Source of the DNA: Bacillus tuaregi
GTDB taxonomy: Bacteria > Bacillota > Bacilli > Bacillales > Cytobacillaceae
Direction of reading: 5' to 3'
NCBI RefSeq assembly: GCF_900104575.1
Contig: NZ_LT629731.1
Coordinates: forward strand, 632,189-696,188
Length of the DNA stretch: 64,000 nt
Shown: piece after piece, positions 38,167 through 47,292 of the stretch
Layout of the letters: each line of letters starts with the position of its first letter
Numbering within the stretch: the first letter of the stretch is position 1
Notes under the pieces: model-generated
Seen by the model: the letters and a program-made list of their open reading frames with translations, nothing else
Database searches by the model: none
Told to the model about the DNA's origin: nothing
Position numbers and translations under genes: made by a program

Positions 38167-38384
38167 TCTTTTTCCTCCTTATGTTAATCATGTGAAGTAC
38201 AAAACAAATTATAGGCAATTGTAAAATATTAGCAAGTATAAAATTGATAGATTACTATTTTCGTCACAGGTTTATTCAATCAATGACCAATAAACATGCG
38301 GTGTACGAAGGGTTTTGGTAATAAAATGAGGTATTGTATTTGTGATAAACATCATATGGAGGAGAAGGAGGGGTTTTCTTGATA

Positions 38385-38445
38385 GGTAGTTTATCGAGAG
38401 AGATCGATAAAAATCCGGACGCAAATTCGACGGGCGAATTTGATT
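38385..38445 (+). repeat. Module-B double-hairpin repeat, stand-alone copy
   Basis: gtagtttatcgag...atcgataaaaatccggac followed by the palindrome caaattcg-acggg-cgaatttg and att. The copy lies 85 bp before the deoR start in the same orientation. Further copies, each joined to module A, precede deoX, pdxK and the chorismate mutase gene. Confidence 0.8.
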
Positions 38446-38530
38446 GTTGAAATTATCATTTTATCTAGTAGTATGAGAAGTGATAATTGAATGTGTTACT
38501 TTTGATAATAAAGAAAAGAGGGTGAACAAA

Positions 38531-39478
38531 ATGGATAATGACAAGGAGAGACTGAGTATAGCCGCTGCAAGGCTTTATTATCAATCTGATTATAGTCAGC
38601 AGGAAATCTGTAAAAGTCTGGGTGTATCAAGACCAACCGTTTCAAGGCTGTTACAATATGCTAAGGAGCAGGGGTATGTCAGAATAGAAATTATTGATCC
38701 ATTAGAGAATATGAATGATATTTCTCAGCAATTAAAGGAACTCTATGGATTAGAAAAGGTGCTGGTGGCCTTTTCACCACTCAATGAATATGAAGAAATT
38801 ACCAAGCATATTACCCGAACAGCTGCGGATTATTTAGATGAAACGGTTAAGGAAGGAGATATTATTGGTGTATCGTGGGGGAAAACGATGCACATGCTAG
38901 CTTCACAGCTTAATCAAAAAAGGGTTCAGGGCGTTGAAGTAGTTCAGTTAAAAGGTGGTGTCAGTCACTCACAGACGCAAACCTATGCTGCCGAAACAGT
39001 AAATTTATTTGCAAAGGCTTACTATACTGTTGCTCGCTATTTACCTTTACCTGTTATTTTTGACAAGAAAGAAGTTAAACAGATGGTGGAAGAAGATCGT
39101 CATATACAGAGAATTATTGAAATGGGAAAACAAGCAAATTTTGCTATATTTACTGTAGGGACAGTACAAAATGATGCACTATTATTTAATTTAGGCTATT
39201 TTAGCGATCAGGAGAAGGCTGAGTTGCAGCAGTCTGCTGTGGGGGATATCTGTTCTCGCTTTTTTGATAAGGGAGGTAAGATCTGTAATAAAGAACTTAA
39301 TGATCGAACAGTAGGGATTGAACTGGAAGATTTAAGGGAAAAGGAAAAGAGTATCCTTGTTGCCGGAGGAGAGAGAAAGATTAAATCAATACATGCGGCG
39401 TTAATTGGAAAATATGCTAATACACTAATTGTCGACCAGTATACGGCAAGAGCACTGTTAGAAATGAAGAGAAAATAA
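38531..39478 (+). CDS. deoR: SorC-family transcriptional regulator, DeoR of the deoxyribose cluster
   Basis: 315 residues from ATG 38531, with gagggtga upstream. Residues ~8-50 form a helix-turn-helix (SIAAARLYYQSDYSQQEICKSL, then VSRPTVSRLLQYA), followed by a SorC/central glycolytic regulator-type sugar-phosphate-binding domain (GVSWGKTMHMLASQL, VVQLKGGVS, TVGTVQND, GKYANTLIVDQYTARALLEM). This matches B. subtilis DeoR, which senses deoxyribose 5-phosphate. deoC and the rest of the deoxyribose genes follow, behind a terminator and a separate promoter-operator. Confidence 0.85.
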   Translation: MDNDKERLSIAAARLYYQSDYSQQEICKSLGVSRPTVSRLLQYAKEQGYVRIEIIDPLENMNDISQQLKELYGLEKVLVAFSPLNEYEEITKHITRTAADYLDETVKEGDIIGVSWGKTMHMLASQLNQKRVQGVEVVQLKGGVSHSQTQTYAAETVNLFAKAYYTVARYLPLPVIFDKKEVKQMVEEDRHIQRIIEMGKQANFAIFTVGTVQNDALLFNLGYFSDQEKAELQQSAVGDICSRFFDKGGKICNKELNDRTVGIELEDLREKEKSILVAGGERKIKSIHAALIGKYANTLIVDQYTARALLEMKRK

Positions 39479-39481
39479 GTA

Positions 39482-39520
39482 AAGTCTGTTGGAGTAACTC
39501 TAACAGATTTTTTTATTTCT
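39482..39520 (+). terminator. Terminator of deoR
   Basis: agtctgttggagt-aa-ctctaacagatttttttattt: a near-perfect stem with a T run immediately after the deoR stop, showing that deoC is read from its own promoter. Confidence 0.85.
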
Positions 39521-39555
39521 CTTATTATTTATTAAGTTATTAAAAGTAAAAATTT

Positions 39556-39609
39556 GTTTGAACAAAATTTCAAAACGATATTTACATTTGTTCAAACCGG
39601 TGTTATTCT
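39556..39609 (+). promoter_or_regulatory. deoC promoter with paired DeoR operator
   Basis: A perfect 11-bp inverted repeat, GTTTGAACAAA (39556-39566) and TTTGTTCAAAC (39587-39597), 31 bp centre to centre. TTTACA (39581-39586), a 17-bp spacer and TATTCT (39604-39609) form a sigma-A promoter, with the second operator arm lying in its spacer. Such placement fits repression by the adjacent DeoR, possibly through a loop or tetramer. Confidence 0.75.
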
Positions 39610-39661
39610 TTAGTTGTGAAATCGCTTTACATAAATCAACAAATAGAAAAGGATGTTGCAG

Positions 39662-40327
39662 ATGATAGCTAATTTGATCGACCACACACTATTAAAGCCT
39701 GATGCAAGAGAACAGGAGATTATCAATCTAATAGAAGAGGCGAAGCAGTACAAATTTGCCTCAGTTTGTATAAATCCATATTGGGTACCGCTTGCAGCTG
39801 AAAAGCTACAAGGAAGTGATGTTAAGGTTTGTACGGTTATAGGTTTTCCTCTTGGTAGCACAACCACTGCCGTGAAGGTATTTGAAGCAGAGGAAGCTAT
39901 TCAAAAGGGTGCACAGGAAATCGATATGGTAATTAATATCGGACTTTTAAAGGCAGGAGAAGATGCAAAGGTAGAAGCTGATATTAAAGCGGTTGCAGAT
40001 GCTACTCATGGTAATAAGGCTCTTCTTAAAGTAATTATTGAAACCTGTCTATTAACAGAAGATGAAAAAATACGCGCCTGCCAGGCTGCTGTTAAGGCGG
40101 GTGCTGACTTTGTTAAAACATCAACAGGTTTCTCAATAGGTGGTGCCACAGTAGAGGATGTCGCATTAATGAGAAAGATAGTAGGAGAAGCATGCGGAGT
40201 AAAAGCCTCTGGCGGCGTACGTAACAAGACGGATTTAGATCAGATGGTTGCAGCTGGTGCAAATCGTATTGGAGCAAGCTCAGGTGTTAAGATTATGCAA
40301 GGATTAACTGCAGAAACTAGCTATTAA
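39662..40327 (+). CDS. deoC: Deoxyribose-phosphate aldolase
   Basis: 221 residues from ATG 39662; the alternative ATG at 39653 is too close to the aaaagg site. It splits 2-deoxyribose 5-phosphate into acetaldehyde and glyceraldehyde 3-phosphate. Family hallmarks are [38 protein letters not shown], the second lysine site VIIETCLL, the Schiff-base lysine in [11 protein letters not shown] and VKASGGVRN. It is the first gene downstream of the DeoR operator. The stop is followed after 8 bp by a module-A repeat. Confidence 0.95.
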   Translation: MIANLIDHTLLKPDAREQEIINLIEEAKQYKFASVCINPYWVPLAAEKLQGSDVKVCTVIGFPLGSTTTAVKVFEAEEAIQKGAQEIDMVINIGLLKAGEDAKVEADIKAVADATHGNKALLKVIIETCLLTEDEKIRACQAAVKAGADFVKTSTGFSIGGATVEDVALMRKIVGEACGVKASGGVRNKTDLDQMVAAGANRIGASSGVKIMQGLTAETSY

Positions 40328-40335
40328 GCTTTCAT

Positions 40336-40445
40336 TTAACTTCATTCAGCAAATGCTTTTTGTACCGAAAGCTTGCGTCAGGTACAGAAGTTCTCTACTT
40401 CAAACCCCTGCTGAATGAAGTTAAGCCTCCGGCGAATTTGATTTG
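40336..40445 (+). repeat. Module-A repeat, copy 2 with shortened module B
   Basis: It starts ttaacttcattcagc and ends ctgaatgaagttaa, then gcctccggcg joins directly to aatttgatt, the last bases of module B. It looks like a deletion between ggcg sequences. It carries an extra hairpin (tgtacc ... ggtaca) also present in the 56781 copy, and lacks the gggggttcaaacccc arm. Confidence 0.75.
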
Positions 40446-40454
40446 TATATAGCA

Positions 40455-40503
40455 GCATCTAAAACCGTTCTACACTCTATTAGTGTAGGAGGTTTAGATG
40501 GCT
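40455..40503 (+). other. Long hairpin upstream of the deoxyribose permease gene
   Basis: catctaaaacc...ttctacact-ctatt-agtgtagga-ggtttagatg pairs over almost its whole 49 bp with one bulge. There is no T tract, so it is more likely an mRNA-stabilising or processing structure, or a tiny repeat, than a terminator. Confidence 0.55.
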
Positions 40504-40607
40504 GTCTATCAAACCAGATGTCCAAAACAATAGTTTAGCTTCTTTACAGAGCTTCTTAGAAAATGATTAGAAAGAATAAAAATAATTGAGGTTATGGAGG
40601 TAAACAA

Positions 40608-41957
40608 ATGAAATCGGCAAATATTATTCAATTATCAGATGGTTATCTGAATCGAACTCCTATTTTTCAATATATTATGCTGTCTATGCTGTTTCCATTA
40701 TGGGCAGTAGCGGCGAGTTTAAATGATATTCTTATTACACAGTTTAAAAGTATCTTTGAGTTAAGCGACCTTGCTAGTGCTTTCGTACAAAGTGCCTTTT
40801 ATGGCGGCTATTTCTTAGTGGCGATTCCAGCTTCAATGGTCATTAAAAAGACTAATTATAAAATCGGGATTATCACAGGATTAACCTTTTATATAATTGG
40901 TTGTTCTTTATTTTTCCCTGCATCCCATATGGCTACCTATAACATGTTTTTATTTGCACTATTTGCGATTGCCATTGGTTTAGGTTTCTTAGAGACTTCT
41001 GCCAATACATATAGTTCAATGATTGGTCCAAAAAAATACTCAACACTTCGTTTAAATATCAGTCAAACCTTTTATCCCATTGGTTCCATTGCAGGTATTT
41101 TATTAGGTAAATATCTTGTTTTCCAAGAAGGAGCAAGCCTTGAAGCCCAAATGGCCACGATGACACCAGAAGAAGCTCGGGTCTTTGGAGAACAAATGCT
41201 GCAGCATACGCTTGAACCATACCGATATATTATTTATGTCCTTATAGCTATGTTAGTATTATTTCTAATTATTAAATTTCCAAAATGTAAGCCGGTTGAA
41301 AAGGCTGGGTCTTCACAGGTGAAAAAACCAAGTATCCTAGAAACATTGAAATACCTATCCAAAATTAAAAGCTTCCGTAAAGGAATCCTAGCTCAATTTT
41401 TGTATGTTGGAATTCAAACAGCGGTTTGGTCTTATACAATCAGACTTGCTTTAGAGCTTAATCCACATATTAATGAAAGATTTGCTTCTAACTTTATGGT
41501 ATTTAGCTTTATTGCCTTCTTTGTTGGGAAATTTGTCGCTAATCTATTAATCTCTCGTTTTTCTCCAACGAAGGTTTTGACAGCGTATTCAGTTATTGGA
41601 ACATTGTTATTGGTTTATGTAGCATTAGTACCAAATATGACAGCCGTTTATGGGGCGATTCTTGTAAGCCTTTTCTTTGGTCCGTGCTGGGCATCCATTT
41701 ATGCAAGAACTCTGGAAGTTGTAGATGATAGACGACACACAGAAACGGCAGGTGCCATTCTTGTAATGTCTATTGTCGGAGGCGCAGTTGTACCTGTTAT
41801 TCAAGGCTTAGTATCAGACCTAGTAGGATCTCTTTCCTTATCCTTCCTAGTATCAATGGCTTGCTTCCTATATATAAGTTTCTACTTCTATAAAGAAATG
41901 AAAAGAGAAGCAAGCTCTGAAAAAGAAGCAAACGGAATAGAAGCAGATGCTATTTAA
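40608..41957 (+). CDS. deoP: FucP-like sugar:proton symporter, probable deoxyribose permease
   Basis: 449 residues, about 12 membrane spans, of the FucP branch of the major facilitator superfamily: FPLWAVAASLNDILITQFK, FVQSAFYGGYFLVAIPAS, GLGFLETSANTYSSMIGP and LFFGPCWASIYARTLE are typical. ggagg lies 8 bases before the ATG. Its setting between deoC and deoX/deoK parallels the DeoP permease of the Salmonella deoQKPX cluster, so 2-deoxyribose is the likely substrate (inference). The TAA stop is shared with the first bases of a module-A repeat. Confidence 0.8.
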   Translation: MKSANIIQLSDGYLNRTPIFQYIMLSMLFPLWAVAASLNDILITQFKSIFELSDLASAFVQSAFYGGYFLVAIPASMVIKKTNYKIGIITGLTFYIIGCSLFFPASHMATYNMFLFALFAIAIGLGFLETSANTYSSMIGPKKYSTLRLNISQTFYPIGSIAGILLGKYLVFQEGASLEAQMATMTPEEARVFGEQMLQHTLEPYRYIIYVLIAMLVLFLIIKFPKCKPVEKAGSSQVKKPSILETLKYLSKIKSFRKGILAQFLYVGIQTAVWSYTIRLALELNPHINERFASNFMVFSFIAFFVGKFVANLLISRFSPTKVLTAYSVIGTLLLVYVALVPNMTAVYGAILVSLFFGPCWASIYARTLEVVDDRRHTETAGAILVMSIVGGAVVPVIQGLVSDLVGSLSLSFLVSMACFLYISFYFYKEMKREASSEKEANGIEADAI

Positions 41958-42145
41958 CTTCATTCAGCAGAAGTCCTCCACTTCTACAAGTGGGGGATGA
42001 ATGCAAATTGTACTTCGATTCAGTGGGGGGTTAAACCCCGGCTGAAAGAAGTTAAGCCTCCGGCGAGTCTTGCGATTTTTTAAAGGTAGTTTATCGAGCG
42101 AGCTCGATAAAAATCTGGACGCAAATTCGACGGGCGAATTTGATT
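41954..42145 (+). repeat. Composite module A+B repeat, copy 3
   Basis: Module A (41954-42057: ttaacttcattcagc ... ctgaatgaagttaa gcctccggcg) plus a linker (agtcttgcgattttttaaag), then module B (gtagtttatcgagcgagctc ... cgaatttgatta). It starts inside the deoP stop codon and lies between deoP and deoX in an otherwise continuous operon. A further hairpin-like pair (aacaggatcat / atggtcctgtt) follows at 42172-42213. Confidence 0.85.
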
Positions 42146-42248
42146 AGAAGGCTGCAATGCTTTTAATGAAAAAACAGGATCATATTAATACTTTGCGTTT
42201 ATGGTCCTGTTAAAGTGATGAAAACTATTTCAGAAGGGACGATACATC

Positions 42249-43265
42249 ATGGCCGGAATCATTGATTTACAGCGTGGATTTTTCAAGGAAAGTCGTTCGG
42301 TTATTTTCAGAAATAATGAATTTACCGTTTCTTTATTTCAGTATCCATCAGGCGTTGAAGCGATAGAGTTAACGAATTCTCGAGGGAAAATGGTTGTTCT
42401 ACCCTATATGGGCCAAATCATTTGGGATTTGGAATTTGATAATGTGAATCTAAAAATGAAGAATATGTTCTCACAGCCAAAGAAAGTGAATGAAATCGTT
42501 GATACCTACGGTTGCTTCTCCTTTCATTCTGGTTTGCTTAGCAATGGATGCCCTAGCCCGGAGGATACTCATCCATTACATGGAGAGATGGCTTGTGCTA
42601 ACATGGATCAAGCATGGCTTGAGGTGTCCGATTCTTCTGTAACGGTTGGCGGGTTCTACGAATACACAAAGGGATTCGGCAGTCATTATTTAGCCAAGCC
42701 TACGGTTACGATGGTAGCAGGAGAGAGTCATATTGAAATAGGAATGTTTGTCAAAAATCTATCAGGTGCTGATATGCCTTTACAGTATATGTGTCATACG
42801 AACTATACTTATTCTCATCAGGCATTGTTGAAGCAGAATATTCCAGACAGCGCATTTTCACTTCGAAAATCGATTCCAGCTCATGTGAAACCGACCGAAA
42901 AGTGGCTTGCCTTTAACGAAGAACTGTTAAGCAACACTAGTGATACATTAAAAATTCTTGATCGCCCGGAGATGTATGATCCTGAAATCGTCTTTTTTGC
43001 TGATAGGTTGGAGCAATATACAAAGGAAGCAGAGTTTGAAATGGTTTCGCCAGATGGTGTGACTCTGTTCACGAAATTTTCGACAGAGGAATTTAATTAT
43101 GCTACTCGCTGGTTATTATACAATGAGGATCAACAGGTTGCGGCGTTTGTATTACCAGGTACCTGTCGTCCAGAGGGCTTTTTAGCAGCTAATGAGGCAG
43201 GCAGCTTGATTACTCTAGCTGCGGGTGAAGAAAGATCATTTAAAGTAGTAACGGGTAAGAAATAA
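42249..43265 (+). CDS. deoX: DeoX-like aldose-epimerase-fold protein
   Basis: 338 residues with a galactose-mutarotase-like beta-sandwich pattern: VVLPYMGQIIWDLEFDN, the HPLHGEMACANMDQAW histidine segment, PLQYMCHTNY and the C-terminal LPGTCRPEGFLAANEAG. It resembles the DUF4432/DeoX proteins that accompany deoxyribose genes, where a role in sugar-anomer interconversion is presumed rather than proven. deoK follows 13 bp later, so the two are co-transcribed. Confidence 0.75.
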   Translation: MAGIIDLQRGFFKESRSVIFRNNEFTVSLFQYPSGVEAIELTNSRGKMVVLPYMGQIIWDLEFDNVNLKMKNMFSQPKKVNEIVDTYGCFSFHSGLLSNGCPSPEDTHPLHGEMACANMDQAWLEVSDSSVTVGGFYEYTKGFGSHYLAKPTVTMVAGESHIEIGMFVKNLSGADMPLQYMCHTNYTYSHQALLKQNIPDSAFSLRKSIPAHVKPTEKWLAFNEELLSNTSDTLKILDRPEMYDPEIVFFADRLEQYTKEAEFEMVSPDGVTLFTKFSTEEFNYATRWLLYNEDQQVAAFVLPGTCRPEGFLAANEAGSLITLAAGEERSFKVVTGKK

Positions 43266-43278
43266 GGAGGAAATTATC

Positions 43279-44217
43279 ATGGATATAGCGGTTATTGGAT
43301 CCAATATGGTGGATCTTATTACATATATTGATAAAATGCCGAAAGAGGGAGAAACCCTTGAAGCACCGAGCTTTGAGCTTGGCTGTGGCGGTAAAGGAGC
43401 AAATCAGGCAGTAGCAGCAGGTAAACTCGGCTCCAAGGTCATGATGCTGACGAAGGTAGGGGATGATATTTTTGGCGGCAATACGATTCAAAATCTAGAA
43501 AGCTTTGGAATTGATACAACATTTGCATGCAAGGTTCCAGGAACGCCAAGTGGTGTAGCTCCTATTTTCGTAGATCCGCAATCAAAAAACCGTATCCTTA
43601 TTGTGAAGGGCGCGAATCAGCATCTTTTACCAGCGGAAATTGATAAGGCAGAAATGCAACTGAAAAAATGCTCTGTGATTGTCCTACAATTAGAAATACC
43701 TTTGGAAACGATTTATTATGCTATCGACTTTGGTGTGAAGCATCAGATTCCAGTTATTTTAAATCCTGCTCCAGCATCAAAGGAATTGGATTTTGACTAT
43801 GTGTGTAAATGTGATTTCTTTATGCCAAATGAGTCCGAATTAGAAATTTTAACGGGTATGCCAGTAGAGACAGAGGAACAGGTTCGTAAAGCAGCCTCCT
43901 ATCTGATTGAAAAAGGTGTGAAAAATGTCATTGTCACCATGGGCAGTCGAGGTGTTTTATGGGCAACAAAGGACAATGCTCAACGTATAGATGCTTATCG
44001 TGTAGATGCCATTGATACGACAGGGGCAGGTGATGCATTCATTGGCTGCTTCACTCACTATTATGTACAGACAAAGGATATCCTGCATTCCATCCAAATG
44101 GCTACAGGCTTCGCTGCATTAAGCGTAACAAAAAGAGGAACACAAATTTCCTATCCGACTAAGGATGAATTAACCCAATTTGTAACTGAAAAAGGTTTAA
44201 GAGCAGTAAGCCAATAA
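43279..44217 (+). CDS. deoK: Ribokinase-family sugar kinase, probable deoxyribokinase
   Basis: 312 residues of the PfkB/ribokinase family. The two signatures are present: GCGGKGANQAVAAGKLGSKV near residue 35 and DAIDTTGAGDAFIGCFTHY near residue 250, with the catalytic Asp in the GAGD loop; NPAPASKELD and MPNESELEILTG are also typical. A perfect aaggagg precedes the ATG. The partners deoC, deoP and deoX imply phosphorylation of deoxyribose to deoxyribose 5-phosphate, the DeoC substrate and DeoR inducer; rbsK remains the alternative. Confidence 0.82.
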   Translation: MDIAVIGSNMVDLITYIDKMPKEGETLEAPSFELGCGGKGANQAVAAGKLGSKVMMLTKVGDDIFGGNTIQNLESFGIDTTFACKVPGTPSGVAPIFVDPQSKNRILIVKGANQHLLPAEIDKAEMQLKKCSVIVLQLEIPLETIYYAIDFGVKHQIPVILNPAPASKELDFDYVCKCDFFMPNESELEILTGMPVETEEQVRKAASYLIEKGVKNVIVTMGSRGVLWATKDNAQRIDAYRVDAIDTTGAGDAFIGCFTHYYVQTKDILHSIQMATGFAALSVTKRGTQISYPTKDELTQFVTEKGLRAVSQ

Positions 44218-44261
44218 AAAAGCTAGGGAACAATCTAATTCTTTCAGCATTATTAAATAGG

Positions 44262-44366
44262 AAAAAACAGTCAATTCTCTATTAGAGTTGGCTGTTTTTG
44301 TTGGTTGATATGCTTTTCCGTTACGATAAACCTTTGTAAAGAATAAGGCGTGCCTTACAATAACTA
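44262..44366. repeat. Terminator plus remnant of a small basic peptide gene
   Basis: The hairpin aacagtcaattctc-tatta-gagttggctgttttt (44265-44298) can end the deo operon. The following ~60 bp, read on the minus strand, end a truncated ORF (KARLILYKGLS, stop at 44321-44323) nearly identical to the end of the intact peptide gene at 46896-47000. The same terminator-peptide arrangement lies on both sides of the chemoreceptor gene, suggesting a past tandem duplication. Confidence 0.65.
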
Positions 44367-44723
44367 GTTGGAATTAATTGATTGGTGCCTGTCACCCAAT
44401 CCTTTCATTGGAAAAGAAGTACACTGAAACAGAGGGATTAGAGATCTATTTTTCTGCCCTTAATAGACAAAATTTTAGGACTATATTCATATTATTGCGA
44501 TTGAATGATAGAAAATATATGATTTAATTAGAGATTTATAGATAAAAAGAGGTTAATTTTTCGCAATTTATAATCAATTATTGGGTGTAAGGAAGGGGTC
44601 GTATCATTCATGATTCAATTTAAATACATAATGGAAAGAAGGTTGATGTGATATCTCAATATCTAAATTTTTTTTATAAATGAAGGGATATTCTGGTCAA
44701 AAACCATAAAAAGAGGGGCATCT

Positions 44724-46700
44724 ATGAAAAATTTCTTTCGCAAATTCAATCATATTAAATCTAAGCTCATACTAGCGTTTGCTTTCATATTAATTATCCC
44801 TATCTTGATAGTAGGAGGTTTATCCTATATAACTGCAAAAAATACAGTCGAGACAGAAGTATTAGCTGGCATTGATGAAAATTTAAATTTATTGAATTTA
44901 ACGATTAATAAAGAGATTGAATCTAAATTGCAAAATATAAAGTATTTCTCTCGTATCATTCAGATACAACTCGATCAAGAGGGCAATGAACGTTTTGTGC
45001 GTGAGAAATTTGATTCTTTCATTAATAACAACCCAGAGGTCACAACTATTTATGTAGGGACCAATTACGGAGCATTTATCCAGGAACCCAATGTAGCCAT
45101 GGAGGCGGACTATGATCCTAGAGATAGAGATTGGTATAAAGAGGCGATGGCGAAAAAAGGTGAAGCTGTAATCTCGGCACCGTATATTTCTGAAAGTACA
45201 AATGGAATGGTTGTGACGATTTCCCAAACCACTAATGATGGGTCAGCTGTTATGGCTGTCGATATCGATTTAGCCTACCTACAGGAATTAACAGACCAAG
45301 TGAAAATTGGTGAAGGCGGGTTTGTGCTCCTTTTAGATAAAAATAAAAAATTCATATCTCATCCGGAGAATGAAGGGGGAAGTGAGGCTGCCGAGGATTA
45401 TTACAATAAATTATATGATAAGGAAAAAGGCGAATTTGAGTACACCGTAAATCATGAACAGAAGATCATGAGCTTCACAACGAATGAAGTAACAGGCTGG
45501 AAGCTAGGAGGAAATCTCGTCACAAAAGAGATAAGCGAGCGGGCTGCCTCCATACTCAAAACCTCCATACTCGTGATGGTAGCGTCAGTCATCATTGGTT
45601 GTTTTGCGGTCTTATTTATTATTAAATCTATACTCCAACCTATTAGGGAAATCAAGGAAAAAGCGATTACCATTAGCCAGGGTGATTTAACTGAATCTAT
45701 TCAAATCAAAACAAATGATGAACTTGGACAGCTAGGAGAAGCGTTTAATGAAATGCAGGACAGTCTACGACAGCTTGTGCAAAAAATAGAAGCAAGCGCT
45801 AAAGAAGTGACAGATGCATCAGAAGAATTATCGACCCATGCTTTTCACACCGGTCAAGCGACAGAGCAGGTGACAGTAGCAATCCAAGGGGTTTCAGCCA
45901 GTGCTGAGAAACAAACACAGAAAATGGAAGAAAACACTCAATCCTTGCAGGAAGTTTCGCAGGGTGTGCTGAGAATCGCTGAAAATTCTTCAAAAGTGTC
46001 AACGCTTTCAAAGCATGCTTCACAATATGCAGAGGATGGCGGCAAGGCGGTAAACGACACGGTGAATCAAATGCAATCTATTTATGAAACGGTGACACAA
46101 TCCAATAATGTCATCAAAACGTTAAATGATCGCTCAAAAGAAGTTAACTCGATTGTGGAGGTCATTACCAGTATTGCAGATCAAACGAATTTACTTGCCT
46201 TGAATGCAGCCATTGAAGCAGCCCGTGCAGGTGAACATGGAAAAGGATTTACGGTTGTGGCTGATGAGGTGCGTAAATTAGCTGAACAATCACAGCATTA
46301 TGCAAAAGAGATTTATCTGATAATCGAAAGAATCCAGTTTGATACCGATCAATCTGTAAAAATTATGACACAGGTTATGTCGGATGTTCAGACCGGGGTT
46401 CAGATTTCAAGGGATGCAATCGATAAATTCAATCGAATTATCAGCTCTACTAACGAAATGGCTCCACAAATGCAAGAGGTTTCCGCAGCAGCCGAGCAAA
46501 TGGCAGCGGCTGTTCAAGAGGTGACAGGCATCGCCAATGAGCTTTCCGCCATTGCACAGGGAAATGCCGCAACCTCCGAAGAAGTAGCGGCTTCAACCGA
46601 ACAACAAATGGCCGCCATGGAGGAAATTTCCATCTCCTCCAGTAAGCTCTCCTCCATGGCAGAAGAACTCTATGGAGCTGTATCACAGTTTAAGTATTAA
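44724..46700 (+). CDS. Methyl-accepting chemotaxis protein
   Basis: 658 residues. Transmembrane helix 1 (~14-36) is followed by an extracellular double-Cache sensor (~40-275; [20 protein letters not shown] and VVTISQ are typical), transmembrane helix 2 (~280-302), a HAMP domain ([19 protein letters not shown]) and a long cytoplasmic coiled coil. The highly conserved signalling tip is present ([20 protein letters not shown], then [24 protein letters not shown]). It signals to CheA through CheW. Ligand unknown; many B. subtilis McpA/B/TlpA relatives bind amino acids or sense pH. It is a single gene, with a terminator after it. Confidence 0.94.
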   Translation: MKNFFRKFNHIKSKLILAFAFILIIPILIVGGLSYITAKNTVETEVLAGIDENLNLLNLTINKEIESKLQNIKYFSRIIQIQLDQEGNERFVREKFDSFINNNPEVTTIYVGTNYGAFIQEPNVAMEADYDPRDRDWYKEAMAKKGEAVISAPYISESTNGMVVTISQTTNDGSAVMAVDIDLAYLQELTDQVKIGEGGFVLLLDKNKKFISHPENEGGSEAAEDYYNKLYDKEKGEFEYTVNHEQKIMSFTTNEVTGWKLGGNLVTKEISERAASILKTSILVMVASVIIGCFAVLFIIKSILQPIREIKEKAITISQGDLTESIQIKTNDELGQLGEAFNEMQDSLRQLVQKIEASAKEVTDASEELSTHAFHTGQATEQVTVAIQGVSASAEKQTQKMEENTQSLQEVSQGVLRIAENSSKVSTLSKHASQYAEDGGKAVNDTVNQMQSIYETVTQSNNVIKTLNDRSKEVNSIVEVITSIADQTNLLALNAAIEAARAGEHGKGFTVVADEVRKLAEQSQHYAKEIYLIIERIQFDTDQSVKIMTQVMSDVQTGVQISRDAIDKFNRIISSTNEMAPQMQEVSAAAEQMAAAVQEVTGIANELSAIAQGNAATSEEVAASTEQQMAAMEEISISSSKLSSMAEELYGAVSQFKY

Positions 46701-46828
46701 AGTGAGTGGGGATAGTTTTTTTCTCTGTTGCTATTTTGATGAACATTTGAAGCACCTTGGGAATTAATACAGATAGATCGGATGGCCACTTCTTCGTTTC
46801 GGACATACAACAGGTGATCCTGATAAAA

Positions 46829-46876
46829 GAAAAAACAGCCAATTCTCTATTATTTAAGAGAGTTGGCTGTTTTTGT
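46829..46876. terminator. Bidirectional terminator between mcp and a small peptide gene
   Basis: aaaacagccaattctct, an AT loop, then agagagttggctgttttt: a strong symmetrical stem with A and T flanks, suited to the converging transcripts. It is the paralogue of the hairpin at 44265. Confidence 0.85.
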
Positions 46877-46895
46877 TAGACGATATGCTTTTCCG

Positions 46896-47000
46896 TTACA
46901 ATAAACCTTTATAAAGAGTTAGACGTGCCTTACTATATTCTTTTACATATTTTTTATAATCTGCTATGAATTTTTTGATAAGGTTAGTACTCTTTCTCAT
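46896..47000 (-). CDS. Small basic peptide gene, 34 codons
   Basis: MRKSTNLIKKFIADYKKY followed by VKEYSKARLTLYKGLL, 34 residues, strongly basic, and likely an amphipathic helix. aaagggg lies 9 bases before the ATG. On the minus strand TTGTAA (47082-47077), a 17-bp spacer and GATAAT (47059-47054) form a promoter, and a strong terminator follows the stop. A truncated paralogue end at 44321-44358 keeps the reading frame and stop. I do not recognise the family; a host-acting, membrane-active or regulatory peptide are all possible. It is too short for routine gene calling. Confidence 0.6.
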   Translation of the reverse strand: MRKSTNLIKKFIADYKKYVKEYSKARLTLYKGLL

Positions 47001-47053
47001 GTGTGAACGCCCCTTTGTTTTTATGTACAATTTCTACTCTATTTGATGGTCCT

Positions 47054-47084
47054 ATTATCATACTTTGTGAAGTGTTTTACAAAG
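47054..47084 (-). promoter_or_regulatory. Promoter with Rex/Fnr-like operator for the small peptide gene
   Basis: Between and over the -35 (TTGTAA) and -10 (GATAAT) lies CTTTGTAAA-ACAC-TTCACAAAG (47084-47063), a near-perfect 22-bp palindrome. It differs by one base from the Rex consensus TTGTGAA-N4-TTCACAA, and also fits the Fnr-type TGTGA-N6-TCACA with one mismatch. Redox or oxygen control is therefore plausible (inference). Confidence 0.6.
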
Positions 47085-47249
47085 TTGTTGAAAACGGTAA
47101 CATTGACAATGTAAGCGAACTTCATGGAAGTAATACTCTCGTTTTCTCCCGTTTTCTTTGATTTTAAACTAATCACAATAAAAAGGTAAATGATGACGAG
47201 AAAGTACAGGAAAAGGTGACGCATATAGGGGGAGAAGAGGACAACCAAA

Positions 47250-47292
47250 TGAAAAAGGGATGAGGAAAAACGTCTCATCCCAGCTTTTTTAT
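47250..47292. terminator. Terminator of the ECF transporter gene
   Basis: aaaaagggatgag-gaaaaacgt-ctcatcccagctttttt, overlapping the stop of the ECF gene on the minus strand; the minus side ends in a T run. The sequence between here and the peptide promoter (47085-47249) shows no supported gene. Confidence 0.8.

Noticed and set aside
47039-47278. 79-codon minus-strand ORF
   Set aside because: It covers the promoter/operator of the small peptide gene and a terminator, has no ribosome-binding site, and its composition is not protein-like.
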